Source of the DNA: Stenocarpella maydis | Taxonomy: Eukaryota; Ascomycota; Sordariomycetes; Diaporthales; Diaporthaceae | Assembly: GCA_002270565.1 (NCBI GenBank) | Contig: NQMI01000005.1 | Coordinates: 1 to 64,000, forward strand | DNA length: 64,000 nt | Direction: 5' to 3' | Shown: piece after piece, positions 1-11,640 of the stretch | Position numbering within the stretch: the stretch's first letter is position 1 | How the letters are laid out: the number at the start of each line of letters is the position of its first letter | Made by a program: the position numbers and the translations under genes | Notes under the pieces: generated by a model | What the model was told of the DNA's origin: nothing | The model's database searches: none | What the model saw: only the letters and a program-made list of their open reading frames with translations

Positions 1-686
1 GCCTGTAGCCTGTATTAAATAAACTTAATGCAAATCAAGCATATATTAACAGGGTGCTCAGCTATAATTAAAGCCGGGCTTACTTGGGACTTAATAGCCC
101 TAGTGCAATTGCATCCTTAAACTTACTAGAAGCTAATTATAATTAGGAGGATAGTTTTACTAATGGATACTCTAAAGATTATGGGTGGAGTGTATTTAAG
201 CTGGCCTATTAATAGAATAATAAGATTAGAAAGTGCTATAGATGTAGTACTTCCTTTAATTATGGGGCCTACTAATACTCCAAATTATTAGAACTCATCA
301 AGCTCGGCCTAGTCTAGTCTCCTAGGTGGGAAAGCAACTCAATATTCCTCAGCTCTTAAGAGGACATCTATAAAGGCAGGTCTAACCAGCTCAATCCTAT
401 AGCTCTAGCTTTCTATAGGGATATAAAATATTATAGTATTAAGAAGTTTGCTAAAGGCTATCTAGAATTTTTACTTTTAAAAGGAAGGATAGACTTACCT
501 TACATTTAAAAATATTAATCTCTAATTACTAACTGCCCTAAACTTAAGGGTAATATATCTCTTAGGGAACTAAAGAAGATTTAGGACCCTAATCTAGGAA
601 CTAAAGTGAATTCCCTCTCTACAATATTAATTTCTAAACCCAAACTAATATTTATTAATAATAAGACCTAATGTATAGAAACTTTA

Positions 687-3600
687 GTGCCCTTAATTAC
701 TATAAATGCTATCAAAAGGAAGAGAATAAATAAAGATAACCCCAATCAGGATATTAATAACGTGATATTTAATGCTAGGCCAGACTTAAAGCCAATTGTT
801 AACTCCAACCCAAGATCACAGATAATTTCTAATAAAGAGGAGGCAGTACTAGAAATACAGCAAAAGACTTCCACTATAGCTGGGGAGGGGAAAAGTAAAA
901 TAAAGGGTGATCTAATTAGTCTGAGTAAGACTGAGAAATCAACTAAAGCTAAGCCCAAATAAGGACCCCTAGTCCCCCAGACCCCTAAAGCCAAGACTAT
1001 GGATGCTATCCTTACCACCTCAATTAAAATGCTGATTTCAGATATTCTTGCACTTAGCGAGACTAATGCTATTCTAATTAGAGAGCTCCTTACTTGCAGG
1101 AATAATACCTCTCTTAATAAGTAGCCTTTTAAGCCAGTCCCAGATAGGGATATGCCTCAAGCTATAGGTCTAGGACTTAGTATGGTCTCTGCTTCACCCA
1201 AAACTGGATATAAGTAATGCTTAAGCTTTAATCAGACGTATATCATTAGGTATAAGGTAAATTCAGTATTATTTTAAACTACTAATATAATAAACCATAG
1301 TTACTATAGATCCGCCTACCTAAACATTAGAATCGCTTTAGAGAGCTATAAGATCCTCCTAGCCCTACTAGATATAGGTGCTAAGATGAATCTTCTTCCT
1401 TTATCCTATTGCCACCAGAATAAGTTATCCTATACTCTACTTCAAGATATAAACTCTACGGTTTATAATAAAGTATTACTTATACTAATTAGAGTAACTA
1501 AGGAGTGGGTATGCATCAGCTATAATAGAATAAGGGCTATTTTCTTTATTATAAATGATAAAACACATAATACCACTCATAATATCCTTTTAGGGATGCC
1601 TTTCTTTTTAAATATAAATTTAACTTTTAAGCAATTAAGAGGGTTCCTTTTTGCATATATTACTCTTAATGGGTTATAAGTAATATGTGGGCTAGGGAGG
1701 AGGAACTAGAAGCCTTTCTAGGTGGCTACTACTAAAGGTATAATAGTTCCCTGAAAATATCTTCCTTAGAGGGTAATAATAGTCCTCCTTCAGCCAGACT
1801 CTTTTAATCAGAGGCGGGTCATAATTGGAGCCTTAACGGACCCTCTTAAAACCAACCTTAAGTTATCCCAGGATAATAATATCCTTAGGAGCCTTTTAGA
1901 TAAGGAAGCTAGAACCCTAGTGCCAAAATTTTTCACCTTCTTTCTCTATATCTATAGGCCTAATATCCTATTAGGTTACTCTAATTAGCAGTCTTTTATT
2001 CAGATAGGTATACCCTAAAGACCTATAACTCAATTCCAGCCGGACTAAAAAAAGGGGGTAACTGCTCCAGCTATTAGGACCCTATATAAAAGGGTAGGGG
2101 TAAAAGTCCACCCTATTAATAACTTTCCCTCTAATAGCACTATCCCTGAGGGAACTGTAAATTGGAAGCCAAGCTATAAGGCTAGGGTTAGGTATCTAAT
2201 TAATACTAATAGAGGAAGCAAATATAACCCATAGATTAGACCCAGATTCTCCTTCATTTCAAGGGGGTTGTAATTAATGCTAGAGTGCCTTTAGTATATT
2301 ATTATAGGAAACTATAATGAACTCTCTAATTAGGAAAGGTTAATATTTACTTACCTTCTAGAGAATAGGGAAGAAGCTCTTGCATGGGACTGGTCTTATA
2401 TCTCCTAGATTAGTATAGATATCGCCCCTTCTTAGTTCATTAAGATAGTTCCTCACCAGGCATACCAAATAAAAATTATTAAGCTCCCCAGAGCATTAAG
2501 GGAGACTGCTATTAAAATGTTAAGGGAGTAAGAAGCCAGAAGTATAATTAAAGAATCCTATACCCCCTACTAAAACTANACCTCTACTATAGTATTCTAC
2601 CTAGTTACCTCTTTAATTAGTAATAGAAGGCTTTCAAGAAGAAAGCTCTTACATTTTCCCTTAGGGAAGGAGTGCTCTAGCGGGAACCCGAGAAAGACCT
2701 CTTTAGAAAGAGAGTTATAAACAACCCTAATCTAAGAAAAAGAATCATCAGGAATACTTATACTTCCCTTAGTTATAAAAGGAGGGATGCTACCTACTAC
2801 CGGATTAGAGCGATATACTACTGGAAAGGAATATATATAGATATAGAAAAAGTGATTACCGGATATCCTAAATACAATAAATAGGATACCAGGATCTATA
2901 ATGATAGGGTGATACCCACCACCCCAGAGCTTCCATTTTCAAAAATTCATATCAACATTCAGCATTTACCCTCTAATCAGGGATATTAATACCTCGTGGA
3001 AGGACGTTATAACCTTACAGGATAGCCTAAGGCAATAGCTCTTAGGGCTGCTAACTCAAAGAACATCAAGCAATTCTTTATCAACAAGTTTCTACTCAAA
3101 TAAGGCTTACCCATATCAGTAGTTATGGATGGGGGACCTAAGAACCTTAGAGACTTTACTAAATACCTCAGATACCTTAGGGTGCATTAGATTAGAATAT
3201 CTGCATATAATCCTAGGGCGAATAGTATCATAGAATATAGCCACTTCAATATTATATCAGCCTTAAGAAAGATACTAGATAGGGGTATAACTAAATGGAA
3301 AAAGATCCTTCCTTATACACTCTTTACTAATCAGACATCCTTAAGGCAGTTATATAAGAAGAGCCCATTCTACCTACTCCACAGATTTAACCCAGTATTA
3401 CCCATCAAAACGGAGATCCCTACCTAGCAGGTTCAAGCCTAGTTACCCCATATAACCTCTGATTAGGTACTAGAATATCAACTGCACTTATTACTAGACC
3501 TAAAATAAGATATCCTATATACTTAAAAATCAGTTGCTAAGCAAAGAAAAAAGGCAGCAGCTAGAAACACCCACTAGGGATTCTATAAACCCAAGCCTCT

Positions 3601-4140
3601 TATAAAAGATAACCTTATGCTAGTTATAGATAAGCAGAGGAAATCTGATTACTCATCATTCCGGAAGCTAACATATTAATGGTTCGGGCCTTATATTATT
3701 AATACTATTAAGCCTAATAATGTATATAAGCTAAGGACCCCTAATGGGATCCCTATTAACGGGATCTATCCCCCAATACACCTAAAGAAATTTATCTATA
3801 AGAGGAGAATTTAGGAGCCAGTAGTACCTTTTCTTTAGGAGGACAACCCTCCTAAAAGTTAACAAACTAGAAGGAAGCTATCAGAGGTAGCCAGATATAA
3901 TATCTTCCCAGACACGCTAGACAACACACTCCATCCTACCACCCCTAATCAGAATGATAACAATTAGTACCAAGACTAGTCTCTTCCTAGCTGGATAGCC
4001 CCTTAAGCGCAGGTATACTTAGATACAGATAACTCATATGATTCAAACTTATCAGATTTAGCTAATCAGACTTAAAGGATAACACTATATATAGATATTC
4101 CGCTTATTAACCCTAATAACCTCAAGCTAAAAGAATACAA
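687..4140 (+). mobile_element. Decayed, internally deleted Ty3/gypsy retrotransposon A
   Basis: Plus-strand reading frames show parts of a Ty3/gypsy polyprotein broken by many TAA/TAG codons. A retropepsin-like segment lies at about 1365-1679, with LLDIGA in place of the usual LLDTGA and a later ILLGMPF. The start of a reverse transcriptase follows at about 2450-2600 (LPRALRE, then a segment like the first RT strand). An integrase core lies at about 2930-3430, with DGGPKN, a SAYNPRAN-like motif and a C-terminal linker to about 3810. The RT catalytic core and RNase H are missing: the RT start and the integrase are only about 400 bp apart. An upstream basic ORF (687-962) may be gag-derived. The stops fit C-to-T and G-to-A change (CAG to TAG, CAA to TAA), as in RIP. 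No LTRs were identified for this copy. Confidence 0.75.
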
Positions 4141-4152
4141 ATTCTAAAATAA

Positions 4153-4200
4153 AATATAAAAAAGTTAAAATATAAAAAAATTAAAATATAAAAAAGTTAA
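4153..4200. repeat. Short AT-rich tandem repeat
   Basis: Three near-identical copies of a ~16 bp unit (aaaatataaaaaagtt-like) lie just after the last recognisable part of element A. This is probably a low-complexity tail or part of a decayed non-coding end. Confidence 0.6.
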
Positions 4201-4362
4201 GATAATATTATATCTCTAATCAGATAAATATACTTCTCTTAGGACCACATATAAGATAAAAATCATTAGTTCTTAATTTACTACTAAAAGAAGTATTAGC
4301 AACCTAAAAAACTAAATCCACCCCTACCTTACCTAACCCTTCTAATCACCTTATAACCATAA

Positions 4363-5262
4363 CTAGAGATCCATAGGCTTATACTTAAACTTCCTGGGCA
4401 TACATCCAGTAATCTCGCCCACAGCATCCGCGCGAGTTTCCTCATATCCTATCTTAGTAGCTGCCTCAGTATACTTGCCCAGCAAGAGCTCCAAAGGAGG
4501 CATATTTAGAGGCTTATTAATCAGATTGGAATACACATTAGTAATACAATCATAACTACCCTCAGAAATCTTTAGCATCTTAAAATCACAAAGGTAACCC
4601 TTAATATAATAGATATAATTAATACAAGCATTATCTTGAAATCCTTAAAGTAATTAGCACTTAAAGAAAAGGATTATAATAGGGATAATACCTCAGAGAT
4701 TTATTCAGTTACAGTTAGCCCCCATCCGCTGCATATAATAGTCGCATGGGTTTGCATTGCAACAACCAAAGAAGGCAATAAGGAAAGCCAGGCCCCAACG
4801 AAAGTCATTCCCCTAGCACAATTAAGACATATACTTCTCATAAGGGCCGCCATTTATATGCTTAACAAAAACATTATTCAGACCTCCCTTAATCAGAGTA
4901 CTAAGGCAAAACTACAAGTACTTACAAGCCTCTAGAGCTTTCAGGAAGGGGAAGAACAGTTTAAGCAGCTCAGATTTGCGTATTAAGGAGAGGGTCCACA
5001 GGATATAAAGACCCTTGCTTCTACCCTTAAGGTTGTATATCTTAATATTTATTGCAAAGGCCTTATAAAGCAGCAATTTATGAACCTAATTTCATAAGAG
5101 GATTGCATTCAGCTGGAAGCAAGTGCAGATGCCCTCTTTATAGATAGGAGGAGGATTGTATATTTCGAAGACCCCAACAATAAGAGGCAATTACTCCTTA
5201 CCCTTTCCCTTCTCTTCTTAGCTCAATTAAGGAGGAAAAAACATAATAATAGCAAAGCTCAT
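4363..5262 (-). pseudogene. RIP-decayed 299-codon ORF, Cys-rich
   Basis: From an ATG at 5262 one minus-strand frame runs exactly 300 codons to a TAG at 4363 with no indel. It is interrupted by about a dozen TAA/TAG/TGA codons of the kind RIP makes. The last 71 codons are open. Around codons 165-190 there is a cysteine-rich stretch (FFGCCNANPC, then a G-x-N-C ending). It is loosely like the Cys cluster of fungal repeat-associated DUF3716-type proteins, but that is only a resemblance. The ORF is divergent from the decayed Ulp1-like ORF at 5725, with about 460 bp between the starts, so the two may belong to one mobile unit. Function unknown. Confidence 0.55.
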
Positions 5263-5724
5263 CTAATCAGAGAGGCTTAACAGTTTAATAACAAGATTAA
5301 TAGTTAATAGTTAACAATACTATTAGGGGGGAAGTTAAAGAAAAAGACCAGTAGGGGAAAAGCAACTTTAAATACAAAAAGTTAAAGAGGAGAGCTCTTA
5401 TTAGAAGCATTTAAAGCAGCAAAGATTGCTACCTGGTAGAAAAGGGAAGGAAGTTAAGTAATTTACTAGCTTAAGTAATTCACCCATCTTAAGGCTCCCC
5501 TTCTAATAAAAGCCCACCTTTCTGCTACAACCTCCAACCCAACCACTTTTTCCATAACCACTATACTTCAGCTGATCTCTAATTAGTGCAGTACAACTTA
5601 CATCATTAAGACTTAAAAGCTACTGCAACCATCAACCTCTACCCTTAAAACTTGTTACCTCCCCTCTATCACCTAATTTCTCCTTGCCTTAGCACCCTTT
5701 TCCCTAGTCTAACTAATCAGAAAG

Positions 5725-7568
5725 ATGTCTTCCTTAAGCTAGCAAATGATAAAGAAAGGTAAGAGAAAGAAGAAAGGATCCCCATTAATCCAGTTTACAG
5801 CTATTAATAGTCTAAAAGGCCAAGTCAGCCTTATAAATGATCCCAACGCCCCCATGCCTACTATTAAGTACCCAGACCCTTCTAATTAGGTTGGCCTTAA
5901 AGCATAACTTTCAGTATTGCCCTTTATCATAAATTTTAATAATATTAACCCTATATAGCAGCTAAGATTTCCCAACCTATGTAATATCCGCAATTAAGGA
6001 AACTAGGATTATAGAGCTAGTATAGACCCAATAAAAGACCCATTTGAAACTAAAATCCTTAATAATAGGTTAGCACTCTCCCAAGCTTTTAATATATCAG
6101 ACCTTTTAGTATAACCGCCATTCTTTTAGAACTAAAAATAGGAGTATAATAATTATATATAGTAGGTAGTAGATATATATTTTGAGGGCATTAATCCCTA
6201 TCCTTAATTTAGAGACCCCCTTGGGCAGAAGAACCTATTCAGCACTTACTATAGCAACTTTCTTATAACCCTTTATAATATAGAAGGTCTCCTAGCTCAA
6301 GAGGCATACCTATATACTAATTATATTCTAGGGCTTATTAATTAGCAGCTAATTGATTTTAGCGACCTAGTCTTTATAGTGCCCATAACCTATAATGTTA
6401 ATGGAGAACCCCCCAGATCGTAGAGATATCACTTACTAAAGGACAGCTAGAGGTTCATCATCCAAATCATATATACCCCAGGCCATTAGGTATTAAGCAT
6501 CTTTAATAGGAACACCAAATAACTTAATATAATTAACACTTATCCTGATTAGAGAACTCATAATAGGATATACCCCTATATAAGGGACTATATTGCATAC
6601 TTTCTTACCCTTAGGCTACCTAAAGGATTCTCAAAACAGGTATATATAGCGATCCAGGTGAAGGTCATGCTGCAGCTGGGATTAACTGCCTATAGACTTC
6701 TTATAGCCACCTATATTGCCTTCTTCTTCTAGGAGAATTATAGAAAGAATGGCTAGGAGTTTAGAGACTGGATTAAGACCAGGCTGCTTAAATCCACCCC
6801 TCTTAGCTTGCCTACTAAGAAAGCCTTAGCTCTTATCTAGAGTTTTACTATTCAATTAGAAATTAATAAATCCAGGCATCCAATCAGGGGCATCCAAAAT
6901 ACTCCAGTCATTAGCTATAATAAGTATAAGAGACTTATAGCAGGAAAGAATATTATATACTCTCAAGCTAATATCTTAGAAATAAATAAGGGGGAGACCA
7001 AGTATTGCGCTATACCTAGTATAGGATTAGAGCTAGGATAAAATCTGCTAGGCTTCCTTATAGTAAGATTTAACAAGGCTAATCTTTCAAGGCCTACTAA
7101 CATCTGGACTTCCAGGTCAAGCAAAACTCCCATTACCCCTAACAACTTAAAAAACCAGCCACCTATCCTAATATTTAAAACACCTAGTACAGCCATAAAG
7201 GATCTAATCACAATATCTAGGCTTAAACTTCATAAGGACCCATCCAAGACACCTAAGCCTCTACCTCAGGCAGATAGAGCATAAACATACGGAGAAGATA
7301 GTCTTGGAACACCAAGTAAAGTAAGAACTGCTCCACAAACACCTAATCAGAGCAGGGCCAGAATACTACAGGGTAACCCTATTAAACTTCTCTCGCAGCA
7401 GATATCAAAGGCAAGCATTAGGAATATATCTCCAGAAGGAAACATAAATATAAGTAGGATAACCCCTAAGCAATTGGGTATCTCAAGGTCTTTATTATCA
7501 TCTCTATCCTCTATTCCAGCTATACCGCCACTACATCACCCATTACCTGCCATAATAAGAATTATATC
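5725..7568 (+). pseudogene. RIP-decayed ORF with Ulp1/C48-like protease core, copy A
   Basis: A plus-strand frame starts with an ATG at 5725 followed by a lysine-rich stretch. It stays in register for more than 600 codons apart from TAA/TAG codons. The middle resembles a C48 (Ulp1/SENP) cysteine protease. A PGH segment has its His codon at 6484, 253 codons after the ATG, and the next codon is TAG where W is expected. QLNIINTYPD follows, where family members have a catalytic D. Then comes a Q-rich segment and LTAYRLL at 6685-6705, where members have a C-G pair. The 69-codon His-to-Cys spacing fits the family. TAT-AGA in place of TGT-GGA is what G-to-A change would produce. The C-terminal part is Pro/Ser/Lys-rich and is cut by an LTR at 7569. 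A second copy starts at 8165. C48 domains occur in several DNA transposon groups, but no transposase is visible here. Confidence 0.55.
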
Positions 7569-8162
7569 TGTTAAACGGAACCGCTCAGCAGGGCGTTGGT
7601 ACTCCGTGCAAGGAGTTACCCTAGACTTCGTTGTAAGGAGTTACCCTAGACTTTCTAGCAAGGAGTTACCCTAGACTTGCGAGTCAGGCGATTTTCGCTA
7701 AGTACGCCCAGTGCGTGCGTGACGCAAGATGAGTTTGGTGGCCGTGAGTCGATTATTTTGGCCTGCATTTGCACCTTAATTCAGACCTCTGCATTACCCT
7801 TATTTCTTACCCAAAAAGTATATGACTTAGTGCATTGGATAGCCTGATTTCTGAAGTTTGTATGTACTTAATTTGGGCATTGCTAGGGCTATGGTTGGCT
7901 GGCTGCTTGGAACCAAAGATGGTGTGTTGGAAGGGCGAATTTTCCGGCATTTGCAAATTTGCACCAGAGCCGACCGCAGCGTGCCCAGGGGTGAGACGAC
8001 GTCGGAGGGTATATAAGGAGGGCTTACAGAAGCCCAACTTAATTCAATACAAAGTTGTCCAGACCATTGTCAATCGTCCCAATTCGCCTCAGAGCACCAT
8101 ACTGCGACCCTGCCGAAACACACGCTGAACTGAATGCTATTCTATAGCACAAATTCATCAGA
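7569..8162 (+). repeat. Solo LTR, copy 1 (594 bp)
   Basis: The repeat starts TGTTAAACGG and ends CATCAGA. It is almost identical to the copies at 12,866 and 16,164. It is far less AT-rich than its surroundings and carries few RIP-like changes. It contains three copies of a ~20 bp unit (caaggagttaccctagactt-like, about 7609-7678) and a TATATAA box at about 8010. No element interior follows it: the sequence after 8164 is a second copy of the upstream ORF. A target-site duplication cannot be judged because an N lies at 8164. Confidence 0.8.
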
Positions 8163-8164
8163 AN
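8163..8164. other. Single N at the LTR / copy B junction
   Basis: An N at 8164 sits exactly where the LTR ends and the second copy of the Ulp1-like ORF begins. This suggests an assembly join or an unresolved base. Confidence 0.9.
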
Positions 8165-10076
8165 GCTAATATAGACCTAACAAAAGACTCATTTAAAACC
8201 AGAATCCTTAATAATGGGTTAGCACTCTCCCAAGCTTTTAACATATTAAACCTTTCAGTATAACCACCATTCTTTCAGAACCAAAAATAAGAGCATAATA
8301 ATTATATATAGCAGATAGTAGATATATATTTCAAGGGCATTAATCCCTATCCTCAGTTTAAAAACCCCCCTAGGCAAAAGAACCTATTTAGCACTTACTA
8401 TAGCAACTTCCTCATAACCCTTTACAATACAGAAGGTCTCCTAGCTCAAGAGGCATACCTACATACTAATCATATTCTAAGGCTTATCAATTAGCAGCTA
8501 ATCAATTTCAGCAACCTAATCTTTATAATACCTATAACCTATAATATCAACAAAGAACCCCCAAGATCATAAAGATACCACTCACTAAAGGACAGCCAGA
8601 GGTTTATCATCCAAGTCATACATACCCCAGGCCATTAAGTATTAAGCATCTTCAACAGGGACACCAAACAGCTTAATATAATCAATACTCATTCTAATCA
8701 GAGAACTCATAATAGGATATACCCCCGTATAAGGGACTGCATTATATACTTCCTTACCCTTAGGCTACCTAAAGGATTCTTAAAATAGGTAGGCATAGCA
8801 ATCCAGGTAAAGGTCATGCTACAGCTAGGATTAACTACCTATAGACTTCTTATAGCCACTTATATTGCCTTCTTCTTCTAGGAGAATTATGGAAAGAATG
8901 GCTGGGAGTTTAGAGACTAAATTAAGACCAGACTGCTTAAATCCGCCCCTCCTAGCTTACCCGCTAAGAAAGCCTTAGCTCTTATCTAGAGTTTTACTAT
9001 CCAATCAGAAATTAATAAATCCAAGCATCTAATTAGGGGTATCTAAAACACTCCAGTTATCAGCTATAATAAGTATAAGAGACTTATAGCAAAAAAGAAT
9101 ATTATATACTCTTAAGCTGATATCTTAGGGATGAATAAGGGGGAGACCAAGTATTGCGCTATACTTGGTATAAGATTAGAGCCGGGACAAAATCTACTGG
9201 GTTTTCTTATAGCAAGATTTAATAAGGCTAATCTTTCAAGGCCTACTAATATCCGGACTTCCAGGTTAAGCAAAACTCCCATTGCCCCTAATAGTTTGAA
9301 GAACCAGCCACCTATCCTAATATCTAAGACACCTAGAGCGGCTATAAAGGATCTAATTATGATATCTAGGCTTGGACTTTACAAGGACCCATCCAAGATA
9401 CCTAAGCCTCTACCTTAAGCAGATAGGGCATGGACATGCGGAGAAGATAGTCTTGGGATACTGAGTAAAGCAAAAACTACTCTATGGATGCCTAATTAGA
9501 GTAGGGCCGTAATGCCATAGGGTGACCCTATTAAACTTCTCTTGCAGTAGATATTAAAGGCAAGCATTAGGGATATATCTCTAAAAGGAAATATAAATAT
9601 AGGTAGGATAACCCCTGAGCAATCGGGCATCTTAAGGTCTTTATTATCATCTCTATCGTTTGTTCCAGGTATGCCGCTACTATATCGCCTATTACCCGCT
9701 GCAATAAGAATCATATTAATTTAGGAGCATAACTGGAATGCAAGCAAGTGGGTGGGGACTAAGGAAGCAAATTGCTAGGTTCCTATACCAGCGATTAGTA
9801 ATAGCTATCAATCCTGGGCTTATAAAAAGGCAGCTAAGCGAGAGGAGAAGAATTGCAAACTAAGCATGCTGCAGCAGAATGAGAATAAGGATGAGCGGGC
9901 TAGGAATCGGGAGCTACAAAGGGTCTAATAGAGCTAAATTCAGGTGGCTTATTTAATTAGAGGAGGAAAGTAATTTTAGTTATTTTAGGCGGACCATTAC
10001 TTATTCTTTATAATGGTCTGGAGAGGGGTGTGTTCTGGGGTCTAGGGGAAACAGCATATTTCGGAATCCAGAGGAA
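8165..10076 (+). pseudogene. RIP-decayed Ulp1/C48-like ORF, copy B (5'-truncated)
   Basis: Positions 8165-9718 repeat 6016-7568 in the same orientation with many C/T and G/A differences. Copy B lacks the first ~97 codons but extends past the point where copy A is cut. It continues through a Lys/Glu-rich, probably helical tail (KKAAKREEKN) to about 9930, then non-coding sequence to a 12-N gap. The His codon at 8633 is again followed by a stop where Trp is expected, and the Cys-Gly pair is again Tyr-Arg. The longest open piece is 95 codons (9131-9418). The copies differ at many sites, so they are not a recent perfect duplication. Confidence 0.55.
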
Positions 10077-10088
10077 NNNNNNNNNNNN
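10077..10088. other. Assembly gap (12 N)
   Basis: A run of 12 Ns separates the end of copy B from the sequence leading to Ty3 element B. The true distance is unknown. Further single Ns are at 2579 and 16319. Confidence 1.
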
Positions 10089-10412
10089 CTATAAGAAGGG
10101 GCCTTCCTATATTACTTTTGAGAAATTTCTAGTCCTAGAGAATCAATCTTTTTATACCCTATGAATTTATATCTATCTAATATATATATATGTATTGTGA
10201 AACTATTTCTTATGCCCTCTTTTTCTGCCTCTCCTTCTTAGCACCCTCTATTCCCCTTATACCTCTCCTATCACATCAGGGGCTCCTCTTCTTGTCTTCC
10301 ACGCTCCTCTTGGGGTGGTTGCTTGATCAGGGCTCTGGCAGAATGTGTGCCTTTTTGTGTGTGTGGAGGTTTTGTCCTCTTGCTCTCCTCCTTTTGGGCC
10401 CGTTTTCACTAG

Positions 10413-10522
10413 TAATTATTATTAATTAATAACATTACTTAATAACCACCTAATAATATATTCTAAATATAAACCCTTAATCTTTTAGGTTTAATATACT
10501 TAGAAACCCTCTAATTATTATA
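10413..10522 (+). repeat. Putative 5' LTR of element B (110 bp)
   Basis: Aligns without indels to 18096-18205. Differences are almost all G-to-A or C-to-T in this copy, so it is the more strongly RIP-mutated of the pair. Confidence 0.6.
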
Positions 10523-10589
10523 TTTTAATAACTCTTATTTATATATTGCTATATGAACTTTAAGCAATATTATATATAGAACCCTTTAT

Positions 10590-11640
10590 GATATTGGACT
10601 CCAGAATAACCACTCCCCACTTGCAACCTCCTGCATGAGCTTGGCAACATTACTAGTCAGCCAATAGCTAATCCTTAAGTACAAGAGTTAGCTAATGAGG
10701 TAGCCCGACTCCATGCCCTTATAAATAAGCAAGCTTACTAGAATCAGAAAACAGAATAACTTTAAGAGGAAATTGCTACCCTTTAGGCAGGAGTTAATAT
10801 TATTAACACCCTAATCCAGATAAAGGAATATATTAAGCTTAATACTCCAGCCCTATATAACGGAACTACTAGATAACTTTAGGCATACCTAATATAAGTT
10901 AGGGCCTACTAGCACTTCTATAGGTTGGATATATAGTCTAGCGGGAAGAGGGTTACACATGCATCCTCTTTCCTTAAGGGATATGCTTTAGCTTGGTTTA
11001 AGCCCTATTTAACTAACTTTATTAATGTAGAATTATTTGAAGCCTATAAGCTTGAAATGTAATAAATTTTTAGCAACTATCAAGGCTATAAGAATGCCCT
11101 TAGGTCCCTATTTCAGGATCCAAATAAGGAAAGATAGGTAGAAAGAGACCTAGCAAATTGCAAATAGCACAGCTTAATAATTAATTATGCTGCAGAATTC
11201 TAATAAATTTATGCTAAAATTAACTATACTAATAATATAAAGAAATTTATATTCTATTATGAATTAAAGGATGAAGTGAAGGATAAACTTAGTAAGATTA
11301 TAGACTAGCTTAATAACTTCTATAGTATATAGAAATAGCTATTAAGATTAATAATAGACTTTGTAAATGATGCTTAAAAAAAACGGCGAACTTCCAAATA
11401 ACCCCTATTCTATAAACATAAGCCCAATATAGGAAGGAAGTACTAGAAACTAAGTACCCAATAGGGATAGCATATAGGCCCTATAAAACTAGATGCTGCC
11501 TAATGCAAGGATAAGAAAAGCATTAAGTACTATAACTATAATAAGATAGGATACTTTGCTTTAGAATATAGGGCTCTAAAGAAAAATAGAAACCCAATAA
11601 GCTAATGAAGCTACCCATTAGGCCAATATAGCCACTGATA
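10590..11640 (+). pseudogene. gag of element B (decayed)
   Basis: A Retrotrans_gag-like core is readable: LNTPALYNGTTR, then THASSFLKGYALAWFKPYL, followed by helical segments. Further on is what remains of a CCHC zinc knuckle, read as YNYNKIGYFALEY. The cysteines and the histidine of the C-x2-C-x4-H-x4-C pattern now read Tyr, which is what G-to-A change of TGC/TGT and C-to-T change of CAC produce. The frame continues past 11,640 into a region with scattered Cys/His codons (about 11,900-12,600). Confidence 0.65.

Noticed and set aside
7835..8128. 97-codon ORF repeated at 13132-13425
   Set aside because: It lies inside the LTR, spans the TATA box and is broken in the third LTR copy. It is repeated because the LTR is repeated, not because it codes.
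10190..10429. 79-codon hydrophobic ORF before the putative 5' LTR of element B
   Set aside because: Runs into the LTR, low complexity, no homologous feature; pyrimidine-rich sequence gives Leu/Ser/Phe by chance.
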